Source: Kiritimatiellia bacterium (GTDB taxonomy: Bacteria; Verrucomicrobiota; Kiritimatiellia; CAIVKH01). Taken from it: a DNA stretch of 64,000 bases. This document shows positions 30,218-39,168 of this stretch, piece by piece (the stretch's first letter is position 1; every line of letters begins with the position of its first letter). A program made the translations under genes and the position numbers. The notes below the pieces were generated by a model that was not told the origin of the DNA, did not search any database, and was given only the letters and a program-made list of their open reading frames with translations. The stretch spans positions 140,350 to 204,349 of the forward strand of contig JAOSKE010000003.1 of the NCBI GenBank assembly GCA_027493775.1, written 5' to 3'.

Positions 30218-30989
30218 CTATAGAATTTCGGGGGCGGACGCCAACAGCGTTTGCGTGTAGGGACAGCAGGGAGACTTAAGAACTTCAGTGACAGTACCTT
30301 GCTCCACGACTTCACCGTGATAGAGGACAACGACGCAATCACAGACGTAGCGCACGGCGGCGAGGTCGTGGGCGATTAGAAGGAGCGTCAGATTGTTTTC
30401 GCGCTGCAACCGTTTGAGGAGGTTCAAAACCTGGGCCTGCACGGAAACGTCCAGCGCGGAAACGGGTTCGTCTGCAATCAAAATTTCAGGCTGCGTCGCC
30501 AACGCGCGTGCGATGCCGATGCGTTGTCGCTGACCGCCGCTGAATTCGTGCGGATACCTCGTCGCAAGCGCAGGGTCCAACTCCACCATCTCCATCAATT
30601 TTGAAACTGCCGCAGACTCCGCTCCACGCGAAACGAGGCGATGAACGCGCAAGGGTTCCGCCAGGGCGGAACCGATGGTGAGACGCGGATTCAACGAGCC
30701 ATACGGGTCTTGAAAAATCATTTGAATGCGCCGCCGGAACGCCGCGCGGTCTTTTTGCAGCCAGTCTGCAATTGAGCGACCTTCAATCGTTGCAGTTCCG
30801 GAAGCTGGCTTCTGCAAGCCCAGCAAAACTCTTGCAAGCGTTGTCTTTCCGCTCCCGCTCTCACCGACCAAGCCGACTGCTTCACCCCCGCTGAATAGAA
30901 ACACTCACGCCTGCGAGCGCGTCCACGCTCCGCCTTCCGCGCTTGAACGCCACGCGCAAGTGATCGGTCGCAATAAACGGTTCGCTCAC
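30218..30989 (-). CDS. ABC transporter ATPase, DppF/OppF-like (frame break)
   Basis: Second ATPase of a peptide/nickel-type importer, about 256 residues: Walker A GESGSGKTT, FSGGQRQRIGIARAL, Walker B LIADEPVSALD, His-loop LIAHDL. GTG at 30989 overlaps the DppD-like stop (GTGA). A run of five C (30885-30889; coding CGG GGG TGA) breaks the frame at once with a stop; skipping one G gives IQRGEAVGLVGESG. The C-terminal extension after the ATPase fold is short. No permease or binding-protein gene is nearby. Confidence 0.85.
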
Positions 30990-31954
30990 GAGAGTTCTTT
31001 CCAAAAATGGCAGCGCACCCCACTGCCCTGTTCGTCCACGCTCTCCCACATCGGTTCTTCACGCGAACACCGTTCTCGCGCGAATGCGCAACGCGGGTGA
31101 AAGCGGCAGCCAGTGGGATAATTCGTCGCGGTCGGCGCTGCTCCGGGGATGCCCTCCAGCCTCGCGCTCCCTCCACGAAGCCTCGGCACAGCGGCCACAA
31201 GGGCTTTTGTGTACGGATGGCGCGGCGTTTGCAGCACATCCTCGACAGAACCTGCTTCAACAATTTGTCCCGCGTACATCACCAACACTCTTTGCGCCAC
31301 CCCGGCAACAATGCCGAGGTTGTGCGTGATAAAGAGCATTCCCATTCCTTCCGTGCGCTGCACATCGAGCAGCACGTTCAACACCTGCGCCTGCACCGTG
31401 ACATCGAGCGCGGTCGTCGGCTCGTCCGCAACAAGCAACTGCGGCTTGCCTGCCAGCGCCATGGCAATCACCGCGCGCTGCTGCATTCCACCGCTCAGTT
31501 CGTGCGGGTAGGCACGCGCGACTCGCTCCGTATCGCCCAGCCCAACCGCACGGAGCAATCGGAATAACTCAGTTTTTCGATCAATCGCCCGTCGGCGCTC
31601 ACGGAGCGCTTCATCAATCTGTGCGCCGATGGAAAGGACGGGATTTAGAGCCGCAGAAGGCTCTTGAAAAACATAAGCAATCCGGCCGCCGCGCAACTGA
31701 CGCATCTCCGACTCGGACAAGGTCAGCACCTCGCGACCCGCAAATTTTATTGAGCCGCTCGCAAAACGCGCGGCGGGTTCAGGAAGCAGGCGTGCGAGTG
31801 ATAGCGCAGTGGCACTCTTGCCGCTTCCGCTCTCACCAACCAGCGCAACAACCTCACCGGCCGAGACGGTGAATGAAATGCCATCCACCGCGCGCACGGG
31901 GCGGGCGCGCGAGCCGAAGTGGACGGATAAATTATTAACTTCCAGTAAAGGCAC
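30986..31954 (-). CDS. ABC transporter ATPase, DppD/OppD-like
   Basis: 322 residues. Walker A GESGSGKSA, signature LSGGMQQR, Walker B LLVADEPTTALD, and the C-terminal oligopeptide-transporter domain with its Cys-rich GCRFHPRCAFARERC segment. GTG start at 31954, about 85 bases after the ribosomal-operon terminator, so it should have its own promoter; the palindrome pair at 31984-32030 lies in exactly that interval. Substrate not determinable. Confidence 0.9.
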   Translation of the reverse strand: MPLLEVNNLSVHFGSRARPVRAVDGISFTVSAGEVVALVGESGSGKSATALSLARLLPEPAARFASGSIKFAGREVLTLSESEMRQLRGGRIAYVFQEPSAALNPVLSIGAQIDEALRERRRAIDRKTELFRLLRAVGLGDTERVARAYPHELSGGMQQRAVIAMALAGKPQLLVADEPTTALDVTVQAQVLNVLLDVQRTEGMGMLFITHNLGIVAGVAQRVLVMYAGQIVEAGSVEDVLQTPRHPYTKALVAAVPRLRGGSARLEGIPGAAPTATNYPTGCRFHPRCAFARERCSREEPMWESVDEQGSGVRCHFWKELS

Positions 31955-31983
31955 GAGATGCTCGGATTTCTGCTCCGTTGAAT

Positions 31984-32030
31984 TTACAAGCGTTGGAAGC
32001 TTCTTGGAATCGTTTTTCCAGGCGTTGGAA
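31984..32030. promoter_or_regulatory. Paired palindromes, 32 bp apart (pair 2)
   Basis: TTACAAGCGTTGGAA (31984-31998) and TTCCAGGCGTTGGAA (32016-32030) are one- or two-mismatch versions of TTCCAA-N3-TTGGAA, again 32 bases start to start. They fill the space between the rplQ terminator and the GTG of the DppD-like gene, the only place for that gene's promoter. Confidence 0.6.
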
Positions 32031-32040
32031 ACGCCGATAT

Positions 32041-32069
32041 AAAAAAGCCCCTGCCGTGTGGCAGGGGCT
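32041..32069 (-). terminator. Rho-independent terminator after rplQ
   Basis: Minus-strand stem AGCCCCTGCC / GGCAGGGGCT, 10 perfect pairs, 4-base loop, followed by six T. Ends the ribosomal/RNA-polymerase run 21 bases after the rplQ stop. Confidence 0.93.
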
Positions 32070-32089
32070 CTCTCGAATCCTTCAACCGA

Positions 32090-32524
32090 TTACTTGGAAG
32101 CTGCGGCTTCCTTGTCACCGGCCTTGGCCTTGTCGCCCTTTTCCACCTTTTTCTTCGGCGCAACGGGAACAAAGTCCACCCACTCGAGGATGGCCATTTC
32201 CGAACTATCGCTCGCGCGTTTGCCGAGCTTCAAAATTCGGGTATAGCCACCTGCGCGAGACTGCATGGCTGGGCCGATGGCGGTGAACAGGGTGTTCACA
32301 GCTTCCGGCTGACGCAGCACCGAAACGGCGCGGCGGCGACTGTGCAGGGTGTTGCGTTTTGCAAGTGTGACCATCCGCTCCGCAACGGGACGCGCGGCTT
32401 TTGCCTTCGCGAGCGTTGTGGTAATGCGGCGAGCCTTTACCAGATTACAAACCAAACCGGATAGCAGCGCATCCCGGTGTTCCGAGGTGCGGCCCAGCTT
32501 GGTGGTCTTTTTACGATGCCTCAT
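32090..32524 (-). CDS. rplQ: 50S ribosomal protein L17
   Basis: 144 residues; the core (MRHRKKTTKLGR..HRDALL, TTLAKAK) is standard, followed by a Lys/Ala-rich tail of about 28 residues (VEKGDKAKAGDKEAAASK) beyond the usual end. Last gene before the terminator, 21 bases after rpoA. Confidence 0.96.
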   Translation of the reverse strand: MRHRKKTTKLGRTSEHRDALLSGLVCNLVKARRITTTLAKAKAARPVAERMVTLAKRNTLHSRRRAVSVLRQPEAVNTLFTAIGPAMQSRAGGYTRILKLGKRASDSSEMAILEWVDFVPVAPKKKVEKGDKAKAGDKEAAASK

Positions 32525-32545
32525 GACTCAATCTCCAAAAACGAA

Positions 32546-33562
32546 TTACTCGCGGGGCGCGGCCTCGACAGGCAACGGTTTCAACACTTCCGCGTCGAAG
32601 GTCATCCCAAGCGACAGGCCCAACTCTTCGAGCTTGGCCTTGATCTCATTGAGCGACTTCTTGCCGAAGTTGCGGTACTTGAGCATCTCCGCCTCCGTCT
32701 TCTGCGCCAACTCGCCCACCGTGGTGATGTTCGCGTTGTTCAAGCAGTTCGCGGCGCGGACGCTCAACTCGATTTCATTGACGCTCATGCCGAGTTTCTT
32801 GCGAAGCTCGTCGCGTTCGGCGTCAATCTGCTTCTCGCTCTCCTCGAACTCGATCAGATCCTTGTCGTAGCTGACGAAGACATCGAGGTGGTGGCGAAGA
32901 ATCGCGGCGGACATGGTCAGCGCCTCGTCCGGCGTGATGCGGCCATCGGTCCAGACCTCCAAAATCAGTTTGTCGTAGTCCGTGCGACGACCCACGCGAG
33001 TGTTTTCCACCGAATACGCGACGCGGCGCACGGGGGAGAAGAGCGAATCAATCGGAATCAATCCGATTTCCTGATCTTCCTTCTTGTTCCAATCGGCGGG
33101 GCAATAACCACGGCCGATGCGGACTTCGAATTCCGCCTCAAACTTGCCGTCTTTGTCCAACGTGCAAATGTGGTGATCGGGGTTCAGTACTTCGAGCATA
33201 CCGTCCGTCTGAATATCCTTGGCGGTTACTTCGCCCGGGCCCTTGACGTTGATCCGCACGCGACGTGGCTCACGGGAGTAGGACTTGAGCAGAACTTTTT
33301 TGAGATTGAGAATGATGTCGGTGACATCTTCCACGACGCCCGGCAGCGTGCCGAACTCGTGCAGTGCGCCTTCGATGCGCGCGGATGAAATCGCGGCGCC
33401 TTCGAGCGACGAGAGCAATACGCGGCGAAGCGAGTTGCCGATCGTGCGGCCGTATCCGGCCTCGAAAGGTTCAGCGATGAATTTTGAATAGGTCAACGAT
33501 GCGTCCGCATCGTCCTTCACAACGCGCCTCGGCATTTCGAAGCGCCCTAGTCTGCGTGCCAT
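32546..33562 (-). CDS. rpoA: RNA polymerase alpha subunit
   Basis: 338 residues: N-terminal assembly domain (EPFEAGYGRTIGNSLRRVLL) and C-terminal DNA- and activator-binding domain (ELSVRAANCLNNANI, KTEAEMLKYRNFGKKSLNEI). It follows rpsK without rpsD between, an arrangement different from E. coli and B. subtilis. The 174-base space to rpsK is the largest in this part of the run and holds no gene. Confidence 0.97.
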   Translation of the reverse strand: MARRLGRFEMPRRVVKDDADASLTYSKFIAEPFEAGYGRTIGNSLRRVLLSSLEGAAISSARIEGALHEFGTLPGVVEDVTDIILNLKKVLLKSYSREPRRVRINVKGPGEVTAKDIQTDGMLEVLNPDHHICTLDKDGKFEAEFEVRIGRGYCPADWNKKEDQEIGLIPIDSLFSPVRRVAYSVENTRVGRRTDYDKLILEVWTDGRITPDEALTMSAAILRHHLDVFVSYDKDLIEFEESEKQIDAERDELRKKLGMSVNEIELSVRAANCLNNANITTVGELAQKTEAEMLKYRNFGKKSLNEIKAKLEELGLSLGMTFDAEVLKPLPVEAAPRE

Positions 33563-33736
33563 ATTTTCTTCCTCCCAGGGCCGGTAGTCAGCCGGTCCGT
33601 ATGGTGTTTGTTTGTCTGAAGGTCGCCGGATTACTTCGTGTTCAACTCGATAAGCTACTGCTCGGTGGCCGCAATCGCGATCTCTTCACAGCCCGGAGTA
33701 CCGGCTATTAAACCTTCAAAATTGTTTACCTTCAAA

Positions 33737-34225
33737 TTAGACGCGGCGACGCTTGCGCGCGCGGCAGCCGTTGTGCGGCATGGGGGTCACGTCTTTGATT
33801 GCGGAAACGGTAAGGCCCGCAGCCTGGAGCGCACGAATGGCGGACTCGCGTCCGGCGCCCGGCCCCTGCACACGAACTTCAACTTCCTGCAAACCGTAAT
33901 TCAGCGCCTGACGCGCGGCGTCCTGCGACGCCATGGTCGCTGCGAAGGCCGTGCTCTTGCGGGAGCCTTTGAATCCGCTTCGGCCCGCCGTGCTCCACGC
34001 GATGACTCCTCCGCGCATATCGGAAATGGAAACCATCGTGTTGTTGAAGGTTGCGGTGATGTGCACGATTCCAAACGGCACGTGGCGCGCGCCCTTGAAT
34101 TTCTGCTTCTTCGCAGTCTTGGTCGCTTCGCCCGTCGCGGCATCCGCCGTTGCGGTTTCTTCCGCAGCGGCTTCAGCAGCGGCAGAAGGTTCTTGATTTT
34201 TAATATCTGCTTTCTCGTCGTTCAT
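33737..34225 (-). CDS. rpsK: 30S ribosomal protein S11
   Basis: 162 residues. The conserved core starts near residue 45 ([18 protein letters not shown]) and ends [15 protein letters not shown]. The first 40 residues are an Ala/Glu/Thr-rich extension ([18 protein letters not shown]) not present in most S11 proteins, probably disordered. Confidence 0.95.
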   Translation of the reverse strand: MNDEKADIKNQEPSAAAEAAAEETATADAATGEATKTAKKQKFKGARHVPFGIVHITATFNNTMVSISDMRGGVIAWSTAGRSGFKGSRKSTAFAATMASQDAARQALNYGLQEVEVRVQGPGAGRESAIRALQAAGLTVSAIKDVTPMPHNGCRARKRRRV

Positions 34226-34252
34226 CGTAATTCCTTGGTGAGGCGCCGGGGC

Positions 34253-34645
34253 TTAAGTCTTGGCGGCCGAGCGCGCTTCCTTGCCGCGTACTGCGCCAAC
34301 CGTTCTGCGGGGACCCTTGCGGGTGCGCGCATTGGTGCTGGTGCGCTGACCGCGCACAGGCAAGCCCTTGCGGTGGCGCGTTCCTCGATAGCTATTAATC
34401 GCAATCAGGCGGCGGATGTTCGCGGCCACGTCGCGGCGCAAATCGCCTTCGAGGTGAAACTGGCCCAACGCCTGTGAAATTTTTGCCGTCTCCTCATCAG
34501 TGAGGTCATCGGCTTTCTTTGAGCGGTCAATCCCCAGCGACTCCACCAAATGGCGGGAGCGGCTCGGGCCGATTCCATGGATGTAGCGCAAGGCATACTC
34601 CACCCGTTTCTTACCCGGAACATCAACACCTAGAATACGCGGCAT
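34253..34645 (-). CDS. rpsM: 30S ribosomal protein S13
   Basis: 130 residues with MPRILGVDVPGKKRVEYAL, the HhH segment YIHGIGPSRS and the RGTRHRKGLPVRGQRT tail that contacts tRNA. Intact, 17 bases after rpmJ. Confidence 0.97.
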   Translation of the reverse strand: MPRILGVDVPGKKRVEYALRYIHGIGPSRSRHLVESLGIDRSKKADDLTDEETAKISQALGQFHLEGDLRRDVAANIRRLIAINSYRGTRHRKGLPVRGQRTSTNARTRKGPRRTVGAVRGKEARSAAKT

Positions 34646-34662
34646 ACTATTCTCCTAAATTC

Positions 34663-34777
34663 TCAGCCTTGACGCTGCTTATGGCGGGGGTTTGTGCAAA
34701 TCACGCGCACCGTTCCTTTACGGCGCACCACCTTGCAACGTTCACAAATTCTTCGGAACTGAAGTTCTAACTTTCAT
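34663..34777 (-). CDS. rpmJ: 50S ribosomal protein L36 (frame break)
   Basis: Reads MKVRTSV and then needs a skip of one base in the CC at 34755-34756 to continue [20 protein letters not shown] and end after 37 residues, the usual length. Without the skip it stops five codons later. CxxC..C..H zinc ligands are intact in the repaired frame. The break is at a plain C doublet, not a long homopolymer. Confidence 0.85.
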
Positions 34778-34797
34778 GACCGGAAAATTCCGTTTCT

Positions 34798-35019
34798 TTA
34801 TCCAATTATTTCACCCACCGAAAAGTCGAAGGGAGATATGCGCACCCGTATCCGGTCGCCCGGATTCAGGCTTGCCATTTCCACTCCGACAGGGCGTCGG
34901 TAGGCCACCACTTCATGCCCGTTACCTAGCTGGGCGCGAAAAGCCCGCGTGTGTAGCACGTCAACGACTCGCGCGTCCAGCACAATCATTTCTTCTTTTT
35001 CGTTTTCTTCTTTTTTCAT
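34798..35019 (-). CDS. infA: Translation initiation factor IF-1 (divergent)
   Basis: S1/OB-fold of about 65 residues: VVDVLHTRAFRAQLGNGHEVVAY, then NPGDRIRVRISPFDFSVG. The usual GKMRKNYIRI stretch is replaced by RRPVGVEMASL and the C-terminus is short. Position between map and rpmJ fits infA. ATG at 35019 gives 73 residues, near the family norm; an ATG at 35049 would add ten. Start not certain. Confidence 0.8.
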   Translation of the reverse strand: MKKEENEKEEMIVLDARVVDVLHTRAFRAQLGNGHEVVAYRRPVGVEMASLNPGDRIRVRISPFDFSVGEIIG

Positions 35020-35055
35020 CCCCGCGATGTCCCGGCTTTCACCGGCCATCCCGCC

Positions 35056-35808
35056 CTAGTCCTCGGCCTTGGTGAGGATTTCCGCGTGACCGTCCATGAC
35101 GGCCACGGTGTGTTCCACGTGGGCGGAGGGGCGACGATCACGCGTCGTGACGGTCCAACCATCCGACAACACCTCGACCTCCGCAACACCCATATTCACC
35201 ATCGGCTCAATAGCAAGCGTCATTCCCGGTTTGAGCTTCGGTCCGCGACCCGGCAGCCCGTAATTCGGAATCTGCGGGTCCTCGTGCATGCTTCGCCCGA
35301 CGCCGTGCCCGACAAAGTCGCGCACGACAGAAAAACCGGCTTCCACCACCGTCTGCTCAATCGCGTGGGACACATCCGACAAACGATTCCCGGCCACGGC
35401 CTGGCGGATTCCGTTTTCCAACGCATGTTCCGCCACCCGGACAAGCCGAATCAAATTCGGATCCGTCACGCCAACCATCACCGTGGTCGCAGTGTCCCCT
35501 ACAAAACCTTCAAAGACCACTCCGACATCCAAACTCACCACGTCGCCGATTTGGATGCGCTGGCTTCCCGGAATTCCATGGACGACCACGTTGTTCAGCG
35601 AAGCGCAGATATTGCCTGGAAAGCCGCGATATCCGAGGAACGCGCTGCGCGCTCCTGCTTTTTCAATCAGCTCTCGCGCATAATCATCCAGCTCGCCCGT
35701 CGTGACGCCCGGCGCGGTGCGGCGCGCGAGTTCATCGCGAACACGGGCGGCAATCCGCCCGCTGGCCCGCATCCGGTCCAGCTCTTCTGCGGTCTTGATA
35801 ATGATCAT
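35056..35808 (-). CDS. map: Methionine aminopeptidase, type I
   Basis: Removes N-terminal Met from new proteins. 250 residues with metal ligands in SLDVGV, GDTATT, GHGVGRSMHEDP, IEPM and HVEHTV. The start overlaps the adk stop (ATGA). Lacks the N-terminal zinc-finger extension seen in some bacteria. Confidence 0.96.
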   Translation of the reverse strand: MIIIKTAEELDRMRASGRIAARVRDELARRTAPGVTTGELDDYARELIEKAGARSAFLGYRGFPGNICASLNNVVVHGIPGSQRIQIGDVVSLDVGVVFEGFVGDTATTVMVGVTDPNLIRLVRVAEHALENGIRQAVAGNRLSDVSHAIEQTVVEAGFSVVRDFVGHGVGRSMHEDPQIPNYGLPGRGPKLKPGMTLAIEPMVNMGVAEVEVLSDGWTVTTRDRRPSAHVEHTVAVMDGHAEILTKAED

Positions 35809-36458
35809 TGCGAATCAATATCCAGATGGCGCAAAATCTGTTCTTCGGTTTCTTTGCGATCAAGCGCATCAATCCGCATGAGCTTGCCCTTCCCCTCGTA
35901 ATACGCCATGAGGGGCGCGGTCTCGCGCTGAAAGACGTCCAGTCGGTTCGCAACAGTGGTCTCGTTGTCGTCGGCGCGCTGATAGACCTCGCCGCCACAG
36001 ACATCGCAGACGCCGTCCACTTTTGGGCGCATCCCATTCAAATTGTACACCGCGCCGCACTGACGGCAGACACGACGATTGGAAATGCGGCGGATCACTA
36101 CTTCGCGCGCCACTTCGAGCATGAAGACGTGGGTAATTTCTCCGCCAAGCTTCGCCATGAGGTCATCAAGCAACTCCGCCTGATGCACATTGCGCGGGAA
36201 TCCATCGAACATGTAGTAACTGTCGGGGTTTCCTGCCTGCAGGCGATCACGCACAATGCGAAGGATCACATCGTCAGGAACCAGCTCGCCCTTTTCCATA
36301 TAGGCTTTGGCCTCGCGGCCAACAGGCGTGCCCGCGCGAATGGCTTCCCGGAGCATATCGCCGGTGGAAATGTGTGCGATTCCAACCTGCTGTTTAAGGT
36401 CCTCCGCTGCGGTTCCCTTGCCCGCTCCCGGCGCGCCCAGCAGTATGATCGCCTTCAT
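35805..36458 (-). CDS. adk: Adenylate kinase
   Basis: 217 residues: P-loop LGAPGAGKGT, AMP site ISTGDMLR and FDGFPR, and a long LID with four Cys (CRQCGAVYN ... CDVCGG), the zinc-binding form. Directly after secY and coupled to map. Confidence 0.97.
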   Translation of the reverse strand: MKAIILLGAPGAGKGTAAEDLKQQVGIAHISTGDMLREAIRAGTPVGREAKAYMEKGELVPDDVILRIVRDRLQAGNPDSYYMFDGFPRNVHQAELLDDLMAKLGGEITHVFMLEVAREVVIRRISNRRVCRQCGAVYNLNGMRPKVDGVCDVCGGEVYQRADDNETTVANRLDVFQRETAPLMAYYEGKGKLMRIDALDRKETEEQILRHLDIDSQ

Positions 36459-36467
36459 GAGTGCTCC

Positions 36468-37817
36468 TTATTTCGCCCGACCGCGCAGACGACCTTTCTT
36501 CAAGAAACCATCATAGTAGCGCATCACGAGATGCGATTCAATCTGCCGAATGGTGTCGAGCATGACACCGACGATGATGAGCAGACTGGTACCGCCAAAG
36601 AAGTGAGCAACGATCCACGGCACGCGGAACTGCTGCGCGAGGATGGCGGGGAACACCGCGATGACTGCGAGGAAAATCGCGCCAGCCAGCGTAATGCGCG
36701 TCATGGCGCGATCAAGAAACTCCGCCGTCGGCTTGCCCGGACGAATGCCCGGCACATAACCGCCATATTTTTTCAAGTCGTCCGCAATTTGAATCGGGTT
36801 GAATTGCGTCGCAACCCAGAAATACGAGAAGAAGAGGATCATCAACGCGTAGATCGTGTTGTAGGTGAACGTGCCGTAGTTGAAGGCAGCGGCAAGCTGC
36901 TGAAAGAACGGCCCTGGAATCATGCTGAAGAGCTTCGTGGGGAACATCAGAATTGCCTGCGCGAAGATGATCGGCATAACGCCCGAATAGTTCACCCGCA
37001 GGGGCATATAGGTGCTCTGCCCGCCATAGACCTTGCGGCCGACGACGCGCTTCGCATATTGGACGGGAATTTTCCGCTGCGCCTGAGTCACCGCCACAAC
37101 CGCCGCCGTGACGAAGAAAACGAGGAGGAGCAGGCCGATCAGGTGGAACGCGCCGAATTGGGCGACGCCGTCAATCGGCTTAAACATATTGATCGAAGCC
37201 TGAATTGCGCTGGGCAACGCACTGATGATGCCAATGGTAATAATCAGCGACATTCCGTTTCCAATGCCCCGCTCGGTAATCTGTTCACCGAGCCACATCA
37301 ACATCAGCGTACCCGTTGTCATGGTCAACACGGACATCAGACGAAAACCGATGCCGGGGTTCAACACGATATCGCGCTGAATGCCGAGCGCCGCCGGATT
37401 TTCCAGCGTCACCGCCATCGCATAGCCCTGCACGATGCAGAGCAAGACCGTGAGGTAGCGGGTGTATTGCGTGATTTTTTCGCGGCCGGACTCACCCTCG
37501 CGCGAGAGGCGCTCGAGCGTGGGTACGACTGCCGTCATCAATTGCAGAATAATCGAGGCGCTGATGTACGGCATGACGCCGAGCGCACCGACGGCACAGT
37601 TTTCAAGTGCGCCGCCGCTGAACAGGTCGAACAGTCCGACGAAGCTTCCGCCCGCCATTGCGCGAACCTGCTGCATGAACTCGTGCAACGCAACCGTGTC
37701 AACGCCCGGCGTGGGAACCGCAGCGAGCAGACGACAGACGAAGACGATCCCGAAGGTGAACAGAATGCGCGCCCGCAGCTCCGGGATGCGCATGGTGTTG
37801 GAAAAGGCGGAAAGCAT
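36468..37817 (-). CDS. secY: Sec translocon channel protein SecY
   Basis: 449 residues with ten membrane helices. Visible are RILFTFGIVFVCRL (TM1), LGVMPYISASIILQLM, the cytoplasmic EGESGREKITQYTRYLT loop and a basic C-terminal tail. Between rplO and adk as usual. Partner SecE is encoded at 60964-61167 at the other end of the run. Confidence 0.97.
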   Translation of the reverse strand: MLSAFSNTMRIPELRARILFTFGIVFVCRLLAAVPTPGVDTVALHEFMQQVRAMAGGSFVGLFDLFSGGALENCAVGALGVMPYISASIILQLMTAVVPTLERLSREGESGREKITQYTRYLTVLLCIVQGYAMAVTLENPAALGIQRDIVLNPGIGFRLMSVLTMTTGTLMLMWLGEQITERGIGNGMSLIITIGIISALPSAIQASINMFKPIDGVAQFGAFHLIGLLLLVFFVTAAVVAVTQAQRKIPVQYAKRVVGRKVYGGQSTYMPLRVNYSGVMPIIFAQAILMFPTKLFSMIPGPFFQQLAAAFNYGTFTYNTIYALMILFFSYFWVATQFNPIQIADDLKKYGGYVPGIRPGKPTAEFLDRAMTRITLAGAIFLAVIAVFPAILAQQFRVPWIVAHFFGGTSLLIIVGVMLDTIRQIESHLVMRYYDGFLKKGRLRGRAK

Positions 37818-37836
37818 GTGTTAGAAAATTTTCGCG

Positions 37837-38280
37837 TTAGGCTACAACTTCGCAGGAACCACCCGCTGCTTCGATTTTCGATTTTGCCGAGGCGCTGAAG
37901 GCATGTGCCTTCACCTGCAACGCGCGCTCAATCGCGCCAGTGCCGAGAATCTTGATACGCGCCTTTTTGCCCGACGCCAAGCCGGCGTCGTGCATCGTCT
38001 CCGGCGAGACAACCGCGCCGGCGGCGAACTGTTGCAACTGACTCAGATTCACTGGGGTGAAGACAACCTTCACCGAGCTGACGAAACCGCGCTTCGGAAT
38101 ACGGCGGATGAGCTGCATCTGGCCGCCTTCAAAGACCGCCTTGAATTTATGGCCCGAGCGACCGTACTGACCTTTATGGCCGCGACCCGAGGTCTTGCCA
38201 TGCCCGGAGGACTCGCCTTGGCCCACCCGTTTTTTGGAGCGGATGGCGCCGGGACGATTTTGGAGAGTGTGGAGATTCAT
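37837..38280 (-). CDS. rplO: 50S ribosomal protein L15
   Basis: 147 residues starting MNLHTLQNRPGA with the Gly-rich GKTSGRGHKGQYGRSG segment. It follows rpsE by 11 bases, so rpmD (L30), often found here, is absent from this operon. Confidence 0.96.
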   Translation of the reverse strand: MNLHTLQNRPGAIRSKKRVGQGESSGHGKTSGRGHKGQYGRSGHKFKAVFEGGQMQLIRRIPKRGFVSSVKVVFTPVNLSQLQQFAAGAVVSPETMHDAGLASGKKARIKILGTGAIERALQVKAHAFSASAKSKIEAAGGSCEVVA

Positions 38281-38291
38281 AATTTTATCCC

Positions 38292-38795
38292 TCAGGTCGC
38301 CGGCATATCGTCGCGGCGCACCGCCAGAATTTCTTCGCGCGATTGCAGACTCTGCAACGCCTTGACCGTGGCGCGCACAACGTTCAATGCGTTCGTGCTG
38401 CCCATTGATTTCGCCAGGACATCGCGGATTCCCGCGAGTTCCAGCACTGTGCGCATCCCGCCGCCAGCGATGACGCCCGTGCCCTCTGAGGCGGGACGCA
38501 TAAACACCCTGGCGCCGCTGAAGCGCGTTTCGATTTCATGTGGAATGGTACGATCCTTCATCGTGACCGAGAACATGTTCCGCTTGGCGGATTCCGTCGC
38601 CTTGCGAATGGCGTCGGCAACTTCGTTTGCCTTTCCAAGCGCATAACCGACATGCCGCTCGCGGTCGCCGACGACGACGAGGGCGCTGAAGCTGAAACGA
38701 CGTCCGCCCTTCACCACTTTGGCGCAACGATTGACGTGGATCACGCGTTCCTGAATGCCGCTCTTGCCCGCGTCGTTGTTATCTCTATTTCTCAT
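38292..38795 (-). CDS. rpsE: 30S ribosomal protein S5
   Basis: 167 residues with [34 protein letters not shown] and GVIAGGGMR in the central domain. Intact. Confidence 0.97.
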   Translation of the reverse strand: MRNRDNNDAGKSGIQERVIHVNRCAKVVKGGRRFSFSALVVVGDRERHVGYALGKANEVADAIRKATESAKRNMFSVTMKDRTIPHEIETRFSGARVFMRPASEGTGVIAGGGMRTVLELAGIRDVLAKSMGSTNALNVVRATVKALQSLQSREEILAVRRDDMPAT

Positions 38796-38804
38796 GTGCC
38801 TCCG

Positions 38805-39166
38805 CTAAAACTTCAAACCGGTTTCGCGCGCCGCGTCTGCAAGCGCCTTGATCCGTCCGCCATAGGTAAAGCCGCCGCGATCAAACACCACTTCCTTGAC
38901 GCCCTTCTCCATGATGGCCTGTGCGGCCAACTGGCCCAGCTTGCGGGCTGTATCGGAGTTGTTGCGCACCGCTCCACCGAACGCCGCGCTCTTTGTGGAA
39001 CACTGCGCCAGCGTGTTGGACGCGCTGTCATCAATGAACTGCACGTAGAGAGGTGCCGCTCCGAAACAAATACGCTCATGCGCGGGCGCGATGCCGTGCC
39101 GACGACCTTCTTGCGCAGGCGCAAATGCCGGCGCTTCCGATAATCTTTATTTGTAACAACTTTCAT
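38805..39166 (-). CDS. rplR: 50S ribosomal protein L18 (frame break)
   Basis: 5S-rRNA-binding protein. The N-terminal part (RKRRHLRLRKKVVGTASRPRMSVF) and C-terminal part (VQFIDDSASNTLAQ..GRIKALADAARETGLKF) lie in different frames. The junction is the TC repeat AGAGAG at 39047-39052; removing one two-base unit gives SERHLYVQFIDD and 119 residues. It is the only ribosomal-gene break in this window not explained by one extra base. Confidence 0.85.
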
Positions 39167-39168
39167 GA

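Noticed and set aside
35808-37898. Long plus-strand open frame of 696 codons across adk and secY
   Set aside because: It is antisense to two intact conserved genes, lacks any recognisable motif and is rich in Arg/His/Asp as expected for the complement of such genes in GC-rich DNA.
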